Source of the DNA: an uncultured bacterium
GTDB lineage: Bacteria; Planctomycetota; Uabimicrobiia; Uabimicrobiales; JABWCH01
Direction: 5' to 3'
DNA length: 11,204 nucleotides
NCBI GenBank assembly: GCA_938003875.1
Contig: CALKWO010000118.1
Span: 1 to 11,204 of the forward strand
Both the position numbers and the translations under genes were made by a program. Below are positions 1 to 6,693 of the stretch, in pieces (the first letter of the stretch is position 1; each line of letters begins with the position of its first letter). The notes under the pieces were generated by a model, which was not told the origin of the DNA, did no database searches, and saw nothing but the letters and a program-made list of their open reading frames with translations.

Positions 1-20
1 CTGTGTTCATCTGTGGTTCT
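1..20. repeat. Possible partial copy of a CTGTG/ATCTGTG-type dispersed repeat
   Basis: The window opens inside a sequence built from repeated TGTG words (CTGTGTTCATCTGTGGTT at 1-18). The right arm of the palindrome at 3711-3765 has the same layout (CTGTG, then TCTATTTGTGTTTATTT, then ACGGTT). I infer that the two are diverged members of one dispersed repeat. Only the edge is visible here, so length and orientation are unknown. Confidence 0.35.
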
Positions 21-52
21 CTTTTGGCTATCCCCCAACCTTAAAATACGCC

Positions 53-67
53 CCTGCGGAACGCAGG
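53..67 (-). terminator. Small GC-rich hairpin just after mqnD, possible terminator
   Basis: A perfect 6-bp inverted repeat (CCTGCG and CGCAGG) with a 3-nt loop begins seven bases past the mqnD stop codon, in the direction of transcription. No U-tract follows directly; the transcript continues as GGGCGTATTTT. It could be a weak intrinsic terminator or a 3'-end stabilising hairpin. Confidence 0.35.
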
Positions 68-73
68 AAGAAC

Positions 74-901
74 CTATTCCAAAAAGCATTTTTCCAAAAG
101 GAATGGCTCTATCCAATGATAATGCATGGCTTTTTGTAAAAGAAAGCAAATTGCTTTTTGGCCTTCATCGCTGAGTCGTTGGCTCTCCTTTGTCACATAG
201 AGATCAATATGGGAAAATATAACATTCTCTTGCATTTCCTGGGCATGTTGTTTGATATAAGGATATACAGATCCTCTGTTATTCCAGGAATATGTGATAC
301 TTTGAGACAAGGCTTTTTCAAAAGATTTGAGCATGTTTTTCCCACACTCTCTTTTTCCTGCTATGATTCCCAAAGGAATGGGAAGATGGAAGCTTTCTTC
401 CCAAAAATATCCCAAGTCCTGTAAACATACAAGATTATAGTTCTGGTATGTGAAACGCCCCTCATGAATCACGACTCCATATTCTATTTCTCCCCTTTGC
501 ATTGCAGGCATGATTTGATCGAAAGGCATGGTTTGTGTCTTGATCTGATTTCCTAGAAAAAGCCGAAGCAAAAGATGGGCGGTTGTCATTTCTCCTGGAA
601 TGGCGATGGTTGCATGCTGATCGAGAGTCTTTCCCTTTCTAGCCAGGAGCAAAGGTCCACATCCCTTTCCCAGGGCTGCACCTGATCGTAAAATACAATA
701 CTTTTCCGCTACCTGACCAAAAGCAAAACAGGAAAGCTTACTGATATCAAAGGTATACTCCCTGGCTGCTCTATTGAGTACCTCTACATCTCTCAAGGTC
801 GTTGTAATGGAAAAATCCAGGGGAATCTTTTTATTCACGATACCATAGAACATAAAAGTATCATTAGGACAGGGACTAAAAGCTAAAGATAAATTTTTCA
901 T
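74..901 (-). CDS. mqnD: 1,4-dihydroxy-6-naphthoate synthase MqnD (futalosine menaquinone pathway)
   Basis: This 275-residue cytosolic enzyme cleaves cyclic dehypoxanthinyl futalosine to 1,4-dihydroxy-6-naphthoate in the futalosine route to menaquinone. The N-terminus carries the family signature FSPCPNDTFMFYG (residues 8-20). GCGPLLLA lies at 80-87, and the VIHEGRF segment (144-150) contains the His (about 146) corresponding to the catalytic histidine known in the family. The length is normal for MqnD. The ATG at 901 is chosen because AGAGGA lies about eight bases upstream and the signature sits right after it. The open frame continues to 1012, but that extension is read from the noncoding tandem repeat. 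A weak promoter candidate lies at 926-953. No other menaquinone gene is visible nearby, so the gene looks isolated in this window. Confidence 0.93.
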   Translation of the reverse strand: MKNLSLAFSPCPNDTFMFYGIVNKKIPLDFSITTTLRDVEVLNRAAREYTFDISKLSCFAFGQVAEKYCILRSGAALGKGCGPLLLARKGKTLDQHATIAIPGEMTTAHLLLRLFLGNQIKTQTMPFDQIMPAMQRGEIEYGVVIHEGRFTYQNYNLVCLQDLGYFWEESFHLPIPLGIIAGKRECGKNMLKSFEKALSQSITYSWNNRGSVYPYIKQHAQEMQENVIFSHIDLYVTKESQRLSDEGQKAICFLLQKAMHYHWIEPFLLEKCFLE

Positions 902-912
902 GGCTATTCCTC

Positions 913-940
913 TTTCAAAAAGAATAGTGTACAATATAAA
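913..940 (+). promoter_or_regulatory. Weak candidate promoter reading into the 97-bp repeat array
   Basis: TTTCAA (913-918) and TATAAA (935-940) are separated by 16 bases, which would place transcription start near the first repeat unit. TACAAT at 930-935 is an alternative -10. The match to sigma70 is poor at -35. Support is indirect: the single-copy relative at 6694-6835 has a much better promoter just before its start. This candidate overlaps the possible mqnD promoter on the other strand. Confidence 0.27.
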
Positions 941-953
941 AAAACATTTTGAA
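926..953 (-). promoter_or_regulatory. Weak candidate promoter for mqnD
   Basis: On the minus strand, TTCAAA (953-948) and TACACT (931-926) are spaced by 16 bases, 25 bases before the mqnD start codon. Each hexamer matches the sigma70 consensus at four of six positions. The -35 lies in the first bases of the adjacent repeat array. Confidence 0.3.
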
Positions 954-1330
954 GAAAAATAAGAATGAATACCGCCTGCTGGAGCAGATGCTATTATCAT
1001 AGCACTGCTCATCTGGCACAGAAAAAATTTGCTAAGAGCAATATTTTGAAGAAAAATAAGAATGAATACCGCCTGCTGGAGCAGATGCTATTATCATAGC
1101 ACTGCTCATCTGGCACAGAAAAAATTTGCTAAGAGCAATATTTTGAAGAAAAATAAGAATAAATACCGCCTGCTGGAGCAGATGCTATTATCATAGCACT
1201 GCTCATCTGACATAGAAAAAATTTGCTAAGAGCAATATTTTGAAGAAAAATAAGAATAAATACCGCCTGCTGGAGCAGATGCTATTATCATAGCACTGCT
1301 CATCTGACACAGAAAAAATTTGCTAAGAGC
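946..1330 (+). repeat. Four tandem copies of a 97-bp hairpin-bearing unit
   Basis: Units start at 946, 1043, 1140 and 1237, each beginning ATTTTGAAGAAAAATAAGAAT; the exact period is 97 bp. They differ at only a few sites: units 1-2 have GAATGAAT and CATCTGGCA, while units 3-4 have GAATAAAT and CATCTGACA. Each holds a bulged hairpin (982-1010, 1079-1107, 1176-1204, 1273-1301). Its outer arms are GAGCAG/CTGCTC, the 5' side has one bulged A, the inner arms are TGCTAT/ATAGCA, and the loop is TATC. Each also has a small TTGCT-AAG-AGCAA stem, complete only in units 1-3 because unit 4 changes into the tail. There is no open reading frame across the units and no spacer, so this is neither protein-coding nor CRISPR. 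Related single copies lie at 6694-6835, 6601-6660 and about 9789-9846. The array lies upstream of, and in sense with, the aminotransferase gene. Confidence 0.95.
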
Positions 1331-1375
1331 AGGCTTTGTTATTTATAGTCATTTTATAAATAAGACTGTAACCAC
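1331..1375 (+). repeat. Conserved tail of the repeat element with an AT-rich hairpin
   Basis: After the fourth unit the sequence switches to a tail starting GGCTTTGTTATTTATAG. The same tail follows the single unit at 6694-6835 on the other strand, down to a shared GA(C/T)TGT(A/G)ACCAC end. TTATTTATA (1339-1347) and TATAAATAA (1355-1363) form a perfect 9-bp stem with a 7-nt loop. The tail ends 20 bases before the aminotransferase start, so it would form the distal part of that gene's leader. Confidence 0.7.
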
Positions 1376-1395
1376 TTTCAAGAAAGGTAATGAAC

Positions 1396-2700
1396 ATGAA
1401 AGATTCCTGGATTGGGCCAGAAGAAATTTTAGCAAAAAAACAAAAATATCTTATGCCTTGTATGTATCATTTTTATAAAGAGCCTCCGCAGTTCGTGCGA
1501 GGAAGCGGAATGTACATGTATGACCATAGAGGAAAAGAATATCTGGATTTTTATGCAGGCGTTTCTGTACATGGCTTAGGTCATTGCCATCCAGAGATGG
1601 TAGAAACCATCTGTAATCAGGTAAAAACGTTGCAGCATACGACAACGATCTATTTACAAGAGTCCATTGTAAACCTGGCAGAAGCATTGGCTCTATTCTC
1701 TCCGTGGAATATTCCCAGAACGTTCTTTTGTGCTAGTGCAACAGAAGCAGTGGAAGGTGCGTGCTTGCTTGCTTCTTTGTATACGGGAAGAAGCGAATTT
1801 ATTGTTTTGCAAAATAGCCTCCACGGAAGAACAAAATTAGGCATGAGCCTTACAGGATTAAGCTTCTGGCGTACAGACCCTTTCCCAGTAGGAGGAATCA
1901 GCCATGCACCAGCACCGTGCTGCTATCATTGCCATAAACCCGAAAAAGACAATCTGCAATGCGCGTTGGAAATAGAAAAAATCATTTCTACATGCACCTC
2001 TGGGAAAATCGCTGCTTTTATTGCAGAACCCATACAAGGCAATGGAGGGATTACCGTTCCCCCAGATGGCTATTTTCCATTGGTGCATGATATTGTAAAA
2101 AAAGCAGGCGGTCTTTTCATTGTGGATGAAACACAGACAGGCTTTGGACGGACAGGCAAAAAATTTGCGATGGAACACTATGGAATAGAGCCTGATATTG
2201 TCTGTGGAGGCAAGGCATTGGGAGGCGGAACACCTATCGGTTTTTTCTCTGCAAAGGAAGAAATCGCTCAGTCCTACAGACGACCTGGAGCGTCTACTTT
2301 CGGAGGAAATCCTGTAAGCATGGAAGCAGGGAAAAAATTTCTGGAAATCCTGGTTCGGGAAAATCTGATAGAATCTGCTTTCCAAAAAGGTCAGATATTG
2401 GAAAAAGGCCTTCGCAAGCTCCAGGAAAGATTTCCTGAACTGGTGGGAGATGTTCGGGGGAAAGGCCTGATGTTTGGGATAGAATTAGGCTCATCAGCAC
2501 TATCTCCCAACCCTGGTTTGACCGATGCCATACTGGAACAGGCTAAAAACAAAGGTTTGCTCCTGGGAAAAACAGGCCCATCACGCAATGTCCTGACATT
2601 TATGCCGCCTCTGATTGTTACCGAGAGACAGATTACCCAGGCATTCGAAATTGTGGAAAAAATCCTGGATAGCGGGCTAGCCAGGGACGTTGTTTTATAG
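1396..2700 (+). CDS. Class-III (PLP) aminotransferase, AGXT2/omega-aminotransferase-like
   Basis: This cytosolic fold-type I PLP enzyme is about 434 residues long, typical for class III. The following positions count from the upstream ATG at 1390. The GHCHP motif is near 64-68, the phosphate-binding CASATEA segment at 114-120, and HGRT at 145-148. IAEPIQGNGG is at 211-220 and DETQTGFGRTG at 246-256, where the Asp contacts the pyridine nitrogen. The Schiff-base Lys is in CGGKALGGG (K275), and STFGGNP is at 302-308. The N-terminal PxxxxFYKEPPQFVRGSG-type segment and the Cys-rich CCYHCH insert resemble alanine-glyoxylate aminotransferase 2-like proteins, so transfer of an amino group from an omega-amino acid or alanine to a 2-oxo acid is likely; the substrate cannot be fixed. 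ATG 1396 is preferred because AGAAAGG (1381-1387) is 8 bases before it but only 2 before ATG 1390. The gene is monocistronic, ending 8 bases from a convergent gene. Confidence 0.88.
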   Translation: MKDSWIGPEEILAKKQKYLMPCMYHFYKEPPQFVRGSGMYMYDHRGKEYLDFYAGVSVHGLGHCHPEMVETICNQVKTLQHTTTIYLQESIVNLAEALALFSPWNIPRTFFCASATEAVEGACLLASLYTGRSEFIVLQNSLHGRTKLGMSLTGLSFWRTDPFPVGGISHAPAPCCYHCHKPEKDNLQCALEIEKIISTCTSGKIAAFIAEPIQGNGGITVPPDGYFPLVHDIVKKAGGLFIVDETQTGFGRTGKKFAMEHYGIEPDIVCGGKALGGGTPIGFFSAKEEIAQSYRRPGASTFGGNPVSMEAGKKFLEILVRENLIESAFQKGQILEKGLRKLQERFPELVGDVRGKGLMFGIELGSSALSPNPGLTDAILEQAKNKGLLLGKTGPSRNVLTFMPPLIVTERQITQAFEIVEKILDSGLARDVVL

Positions 2701-2708
2701 GTAAGGAA

Positions 2709-3668
2709 TCACTTTTTGTCTTTTTGCAAATTTTCTAACCAGCATTCCAGACCTTGGGCATTGAGTTCTATATCTGTTTTCCAATACTTCAGGATGGTTT
2801 CTCTATCCAGCGTACAGCCATGATTTTTTAGTTTCTCGAAATAGACTTTTTCTATCTTATTTTGCATATTTTTTAGCCTTTCTGGACCAGCAGGCGTGCT
2901 TTGAGCTATAGAGGCCAGGATATCGATGCTTTCATGAAGCTGTCTGGCTAGTAGTTGGATATTTTCTAATCGTCCATAATGCGTAGGATAGATGTATTGG
3001 GGCTGGTATTTTAGAATTTTTTCAATAGATTCATGGGCTGCCTTAGGATCAAATTGGACAGGAGAGCTGGAAGCAAAAACAAACGAGCCTTTTTCTGTCT
3101 TAAAGGGTGCATAGGATATTCCAAACGTATCTCCCGTAAACATGCCCTGAGATTTTGCATCCCATATAGAATTATGGTGTTTTGCATGGCCTGGTGTCTC
3201 TAAAAATTCTAATTTTCGATCTCCCAGGCTCAGGGAAAAGCCATCAGGAGCTTCTATGATTCTATCCACAGGAGTAGGAAGGATTTCTCCAAAATTTTTT
3301 TTCAATTCCTCTTCTCCATAGACTTCTATCGCACCTGCCAGCAGTTTCGCAGGGTCTGCCATGTGCCTGGCTCCTCTGGGGTGAACGACAAGCCTGGCTT
3401 TAGGGAGATGTTGCATCAACAAACCTGCCCCCCCTGCATGGTCTAAATGGACATGCGTCAAAATTACATATTCTATAGATTCCACAGGAATTTTTTTTAA
3501 GGACAAATAGCTAAGAAGTATAGGAATCGAATTCCCTGGGCCTGTTTCTATCAAAGCATACTTATCTTTTTCCTCAATGATATAGCTGCTGGCAATACCT
3601 TCATGCATAAATTCTATGTCAATACAGGTAATGCCATGCTCAAGCTCTTGAAAATGCAAATTTTCCAT
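2709..3668 (-). CDS. MBL-fold metallo-hydrolase
   Basis: This is a 319-residue protein with no signal peptide, so probably cytosolic. It carries a complete metallo-beta-lactamase metal site: THVHLDHAGG at 71-80 (H72, H74, D76, H77), H161 in TPGHAKHH, D180 in FTGD, and H230 in YPTHYG. After the core (to about residue 235) there is a C-terminal helical extension of about 80 residues. Such two-part proteins are usually annotated as glyoxalase II-like or general MBL hydrolases; the substrate is unknown. ATG 3668 is chosen because AAGGA lies about eight bases upstream. The frame stays open to 3725, but that extension runs into the palindrome at 3711-3765 and has no ribosome site. It is the last gene of the leftward group, and the 111-base gap with the palindrome may separate it transcriptionally from the upstream genes. 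Confidence 0.88.
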   Translation of the reverse strand: MENLHFQELEHGITCIDIEFMHEGIASSYIIEEKDKYALIETGPGNSIPILLSYLSLKKIPVESIEYVILTHVHLDHAGGAGLLMQHLPKARLVVHPRGARHMADPAKLLAGAIEVYGEEELKKNFGEILPTPVDRIIEAPDGFSLSLGDRKLEFLETPGHAKHHNSIWDAKSQGMFTGDTFGISYAPFKTEKGSFVFASSSPVQFDPKAAHESIEKILKYQPQYIYPTHYGRLENIQLLARQLHESIDILASIAQSTPAGPERLKNMQNKIEKVYFEKLKNHGCTLDRETILKYWKTDIELNAQGLECWLENLQKDKK

Positions 3669-3710
3669 GTTAAAAATCCTTATATTGGGCATTTGCAAAA
3701 AAGATTTTGT

Positions 3711-3765
3711 ACCACAAATAAACACAAATAGAAATTCCCTGTGTCTATTTGTGTTTATTTACGGT
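3711..3765. repeat. Long near-perfect palindrome between two minus-strand genes
   Basis: AAATAAACACAAATAGA (3716-3732) and its exact complement TCTATTTGTGTTTATTT (3744-3760) form a 17-bp stem with an 11-base loop. After a 2-base mismatch the stem continues with ACC (3711-3713) and GGT (3763-3765). It lies between the stop of the 98-residue gene and the MBL gene start. No T-run follows on the minus strand, so it is not a classical terminator, although such a stem could still impede polymerase or exonucleases. The right arm resembles the sequence at 1-20. Confidence 0.85.
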
Positions 3766-3779
3766 TCTTTTTTTCTGAT

Positions 3780-4076
3780 TTATTGTGAATTTGGGGGAGA
3801 AAAGTTTTTCTTTTTAGCTACAGGCTGCTTTGCATCGTATTTAATCATCTGTTGCTTTAAATTTTCCCAGAGATCACGAATTTTACGATCTGTATTGAGT
3901 TTTTGATCGTTCTTTTCCAACATATCTTCCCCTAGCTCAGTAGAAACAAAAGGCACTGGTGTATCTTCGAGATTGGAGGTTTTTGGGGTATCTTTTAGGC
4001 TTCCTATAAAAGCTTTCAGCATCTTTTTTGTATCAAAACCCATCGCTGGTTCTACGTCTCTTTCTTTTTTTATCAT
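3780..4076 (-). CDS. Hypothetical 98-residue charged protein
   Basis: I do not recognise this protein. It is small, hydrophilic and lysine-rich, with no signal peptide or membrane segment. The middle (about residues 12-30) and the stretch 60-80 (a DRKIRDLWENLKQQMIKY segment) look helical, while residues 31-48 and the C-terminus (PVAKKKNFSPPNSQ) look disordered. AAAGGAAG lies roughly ten bases before ATG 4076, an acceptable ribosome site. The gene begins 19 bases after the NYN/LOTUS gene on the same strand, so the two are probably co-transcribed and may be functionally linked. It is a real gene more likely than not, because strand, spacing and ribosome site all fit; its function is unknown. 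Confidence 0.6.
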   Translation of the reverse strand: MIKKERDVEPAMGFDTKKMLKAFIGSLKDTPKTSNLEDTPVPFVSTELGEDMLEKNDQKLNTDRKIRDLWENLKQQMIKYDAKQPVAKKKNFSPPNSQ

Positions 4077-4095
4077 AGGGAAGTTCTTCCTTTCT

Positions 4096-5610
4096 TTATT
4101 TTTGTTGCCTTGCGATCCAGGCCTGTACTTGGGTTCTTAGTTTATCAGAAGCGTCGTCTTTAAGAAATAGAGATTCAAAAGCAGAATAGTGTATTTTCCC
4201 TGTTAAAGATCGGATTTTTTCTGAGCAATGAGAAATATAGTGCTCTACTATAGCATCAAAAGACCAGATAGATTTTACAGTACTCTCTGCCAGAAGTTCT
4301 TTAGAAATTTGTGTAACTTCGTCTAAAGCAGAAGTCACAATCAGATAGCGAGACTTGATTAAAAAATAACAGAATTTTTTACAAGCAGCAGAAGAAATGC
4401 TGGCAAATCGTTCCCCTTCAAATTCACTGAAAAGCTCTTTCAGGCTAAGGTTCTTTTTTTCCTTGATAAGAGAGTTGATTTCCTGTACAAACATATCCAG
4501 CTTAAAAAGGTTACAATATACATCGTATTTTTGCAAAAGTTTTTTATAGTAAACATGATAAAAGAAGGGGTGGAGTTGTTGGTCTAATTGTAAGGAGGAA
4601 AATTTTTGTGTAGGAGTCAAAAAGTATTCATTTTTTTCTTCACAATACTCCAGTTCGATCAAATTCTCCTTTTCCATGTCCATAAACATAGCTTTCAGAC
4701 CTGCTTTCTTGCGATAACCATACTCTGTAATAACAAATTCAGGCTCAAGCTCTTTCATGTTGGAAGAGATAGTATTGATTGTAGGAGTGTTATCCGATGG
4801 ATTGAGCAATTGATAAAGACGTATTGCACTCCAAAGTAATTGTTTAAAGTAATCCATTGTTTTTTCGGCAATAGGGGCATCTTCTTCAACTTCTTCCTTT
4901 TTCTTAGGATTACTAACTATATAATCCCCTCCTTTATCCATCATTTCTAACTCGACAATCCCCTCTTTCTCCGCTTGCTGAAGCAAAGATTTGAATTGAG
5001 TGAAGCCATAATTGCCTTCATCGAAAGATCCATCGAATTGCTTCATCCACTGCTTGACCATAGAGCCGGTCGGAGGAATAGAATTGCTTTCTAATGCTTG
5101 TAATGACTTCTGCAAAAGTTTATATAAATTTTGCCATTCTTTGATGTCAAGTTTTTTGCTTACAGCAATGCTCGAATAGTATACAAGTTCATCGCAGTAC
5201 CCAGATATCAGGCTGCTTGTATTTGTCTCTGTTCCAATAACAATAACATATTTATTGTATTCTCTGAGTTTGGAGATAAGAGGGGTGTAATCACTATCTC
5301 CAGAGAGAATCACAAAAGTATCAATGTAATTTCTACTCATTGCTATTTCTAAAGCATCTACAGTTAATTTTATATCAGTAGAATTTTTTCCTCGCTTTGC
5401 ATGAAAAGGAAGCTCTATCAATTCTATAGAGTTTTCCAGCATAGCGGATTTATAGCGTCCAAAGCGCCCCCAATCAGCATAGGCTCTTTTTACAATCAAT
5501 CTCCCACGTTCTTTCAGTTTTGTCATAATGCAGGCAATATCGAGAATTTCTTCTCGAAAGTTTTCTAAGTCAATGAAGACTGCGATATTCCTTGATACCA
5601 TCTCGTTCAT
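4096..5610 (-). CDS. NYN-domain (PIN-like) predicted ribonuclease with LOTUS/OST-HTH-like domains
   Basis: This is a 504-residue cytosolic protein. Residues 8-148 form a NYN domain of the LabA/DUF88 type. Its acidic site is visible: FIDLEN (D14, N17), the STDIKLTVDAL segment (D79, D85) and LSGDSDYTPL (D105, D107). Together these are the metal-binding residues expected of an active PIN-like nuclease. Residues about 158-235 resemble an OST-HTH/LOTUS RNA-binding domain (a helical start, then GFTQFKSLLQQAEKEGIVEL and a beta-hairpin). Residues about 254-334 look like a second, more diverged copy (AGLKAMFMDMEKENLIEL). They are joined by a charged acidic linker (235-250). The last 160 residues are helical and unassigned. 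An RNA target is inferred from the domain pair. ATG 5610 is used, though ATG 5601 is possible; neither has a strong ribosome site. The gene follows the transporter by 59 bases and precedes the 98-residue gene by 19. Confidence 0.82.
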   Translation of the reverse strand: MNEMVSRNIAVFIDLENFREEILDIACIMTKLKERGRLIVKRAYADWGRFGRYKSAMLENSIELIELPFHAKRGKNSTDIKLTVDALEIAMSRNYIDTFVILSGDSDYTPLISKLREYNKYVIVIGTETNTSSLISGYCDELVYYSSIAVSKKLDIKEWQNLYKLLQKSLQALESNSIPPTGSMVKQWMKQFDGSFDEGNYGFTQFKSLLQQAEKEGIVELEMMDKGGDYIVSNPKKKEEVEEDAPIAEKTMDYFKQLLWSAIRLYQLLNPSDNTPTINTISSNMKELEPEFVITEYGYRKKAGLKAMFMDMEKENLIELEYCEEKNEYFLTPTQKFSSLQLDQQLHPFFYHVYYKKLLQKYDVYCNLFKLDMFVQEINSLIKEKKNLSLKELFSEFEGERFASISSAACKKFCYFLIKSRYLIVTSALDEVTQISKELLAESTVKSIWSFDAIVEHYISHCSEKIRSLTGKIHYSAFESLFLKDDASDKLRTQVQAWIARQQK

Positions 5611-5669
5611 AATATTAAATACTTTCTTGAATTTCTGCTATTTTTGAGCATATCTGCCTGGATAAAAGA

Positions 5670-6554
5670 TTAAAAATTATACTTTTTTAAAATCAGTTGT
5701 TCATATAAATCAATACCGCTAGCAGTCAACCTGGCACTTACTACATTATCTTCTACACATGTCAGTTTCAATGCACCATATTCCATTAAATAAAATAAAT
5801 CAGGGATTATATTTTCCTGGTTATTTTTATTTTTTATTAATTCTTTAAGATTTTCAAAAGACATTTCTTGAAAAGCATGCGTTTTCCAGTGAGAATATAG
5901 TACTTCAAAGATAGAGCGGCGAAGAGAAAAATCAAAAAAAACTTTAGCCTGTGTGCGGAATAAAGGTTTTCCTAATTTAAAAAATTCTTTACCTGAGATA
6001 GGATTGATCAAGCCTGCAAGAGACAGCCATAGCCCAATCAGGCCTAACATAGCCGTAAAAATAACGATAGGCCAATCTACTATTGTTGTTCCTGTAGAAG
6101 ATTTGATAATCTTACAAAGATATAAAAAATCTATATCAAGAAGGAAGTAAAATAAAAGTTTGCTGAAAAATCCAAATCCATAAGTTAAAAAAAGGAAAAC
6201 AACAAGAAGGACAATTTCTGTGGCTAAAATTACAGTATGGTCTGGAATAAAGCCAAAAGCAACTCCAATGAACGATAAGCCAGTAATAAGCCAATTAAAT
6301 GCAAAAGCGGTAAAAATAGTCCCACCATAAGTATTTCGATTTGAAAATTCCATTAAACCAGTTAGCAAATGGCAACAAAAACCAAAAAAGAGTACAAACA
6401 CTCCTGATGTTATGAATGCAGATTTTGTTATTGCAAATCCCATCGCTACTGGCAATAAAGCTGCACAGGAAACAGCTAAACCAAGCAGGCCTAAAGGTGC
6501 GGGATTTCCAAAACTTCCATGAAGAGCCTGTCCTAAATCTACTTTTTTAATCAT
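5670..6554 (-). CDS. AceTr/GPR1-FUN34-SatP family transporter with C-terminal winged-helix-like domain
   Basis: This inner-membrane protein has 294 residues. The family signature NPAPLGL is at 17-23, immediately before the first membrane helix. Six hydrophobic segments follow (about 21-41, 46-66, 79-101, 107-129, 131-149 and 160-183). The second conserved block is seen as LTGLMEFSNRNTYGG followed by TIFTAFAFNWL (64-89), matching the family pattern around its glycine- and aromatic-rich helix. Family members move acetate, succinate or related small carboxylates. Unusually, about 90 soluble residues (205-294) follow the last helix, whereas simple SatP proteins end close to it. The tail (LKELI, IIPDLFYLMEYGALKL, VSARLTASGIDLYEQL) has the look of a winged-helix domain. 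ATG 6554 has AAAGGAAA just upstream. The gene probably reads from the promoter at 6850-6878 through a roughly 290-nt leader containing two hairpin elements. Confidence 0.8.
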   Translation of the reverse strand: MIKKVDLGQALHGSFGNPAPLGLLGLAVSCAALLPVAMGFAITKSAFITSGVFVLFFGFCCHLLTGLMEFSNRNTYGGTIFTAFAFNWLITGLSFIGVAFGFIPDHTVILATEIVLLVVFLFLTYGFGFFSKLLFYFLLDIDFLYLCKIIKSSTGTTIVDWPIVIFTAMLGLIGLWLSLAGLINPISGKEFFKLGKPLFRTQAKVFFDFSLRRSIFEVLYSHWKTHAFQEMSFENLKELIKNKNNQENIIPDLFYLMEYGALKLTCVEDNVVSARLTASGIDLYEQLILKKYNF

Positions 6555-6600
6555 GCTTTCCTTTCGTTATGCTATTGTTTTCGGCAAACAGAAGAAAAAA

Positions 6601-6660
6601 AAATTTATTCCTATATGCCAAATGAGCAGCCCTGCTTTGCTGGGTCTGTTCCAGTTGGCA
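6601..6660 (-). repeat. Diverged copy of the hairpin element (copy C)
   Basis: Read on the minus strand, CTGGAACAGA and CTGCTCATTTGGCA flank a hairpin at 6651-6624. They correspond to the conserved CTGGAGCAGA and CTGCTCATCTGGCA of the 97-bp unit. The inner stem is entirely different in sequence (CCCAGC/GCAGGG, loop AAA) but keeps the same geometry: a 6-bp outer stem, one bulged A and a 6-bp inner stem with one mismatch. The outer stem also has one A-C mismatch on this strand. The copy lies about 70 bases before the transporter start, in sense orientation. A run of nine T follows about 20 bases later. Confidence 0.6.
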
Positions 6661-6693
6661 GTCGTTCTTCCTTTTCCTATTCTGACATTTTCT

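Noticed and set aside
902..1012. N-terminal extension of mqnD by 37 residues
   Set aside because: It is translated from the first 97-bp repeat unit and promoter region, has no ribosome site, and would precede the conserved MqnD N-terminus.
946..1330. CRISPR array
   Set aside because: The units abut with no variable spacers, are too long for CRISPR repeats, and no cas gene is present.
946..1375. Integron attC sites
   Set aside because: The hairpins lack the paired core-site motifs (GTT...AAC) and there is no integrase or cassette-like gene series.
1390..1395. Start of the aminotransferase at ATG 1390
   Set aside because: The ribosome site would be only two bases away; ATG 1396 gives normal spacing. 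The difference is two residues and the point is not certain.
3669..3725. Longer start for the MBL-fold protein
   Set aside because: The extension enters the palindrome and lacks a ribosome site, whereas ATG 3668 has AAGGA at good spacing.
6596..6651. Intrinsic terminator made of hairpin C and the following T-run
   Set aside because: The T-run starts about 20 bases after the stem, too far for a standard terminator. It could still form an attenuator with a different fold, so only the leader idea is reported.
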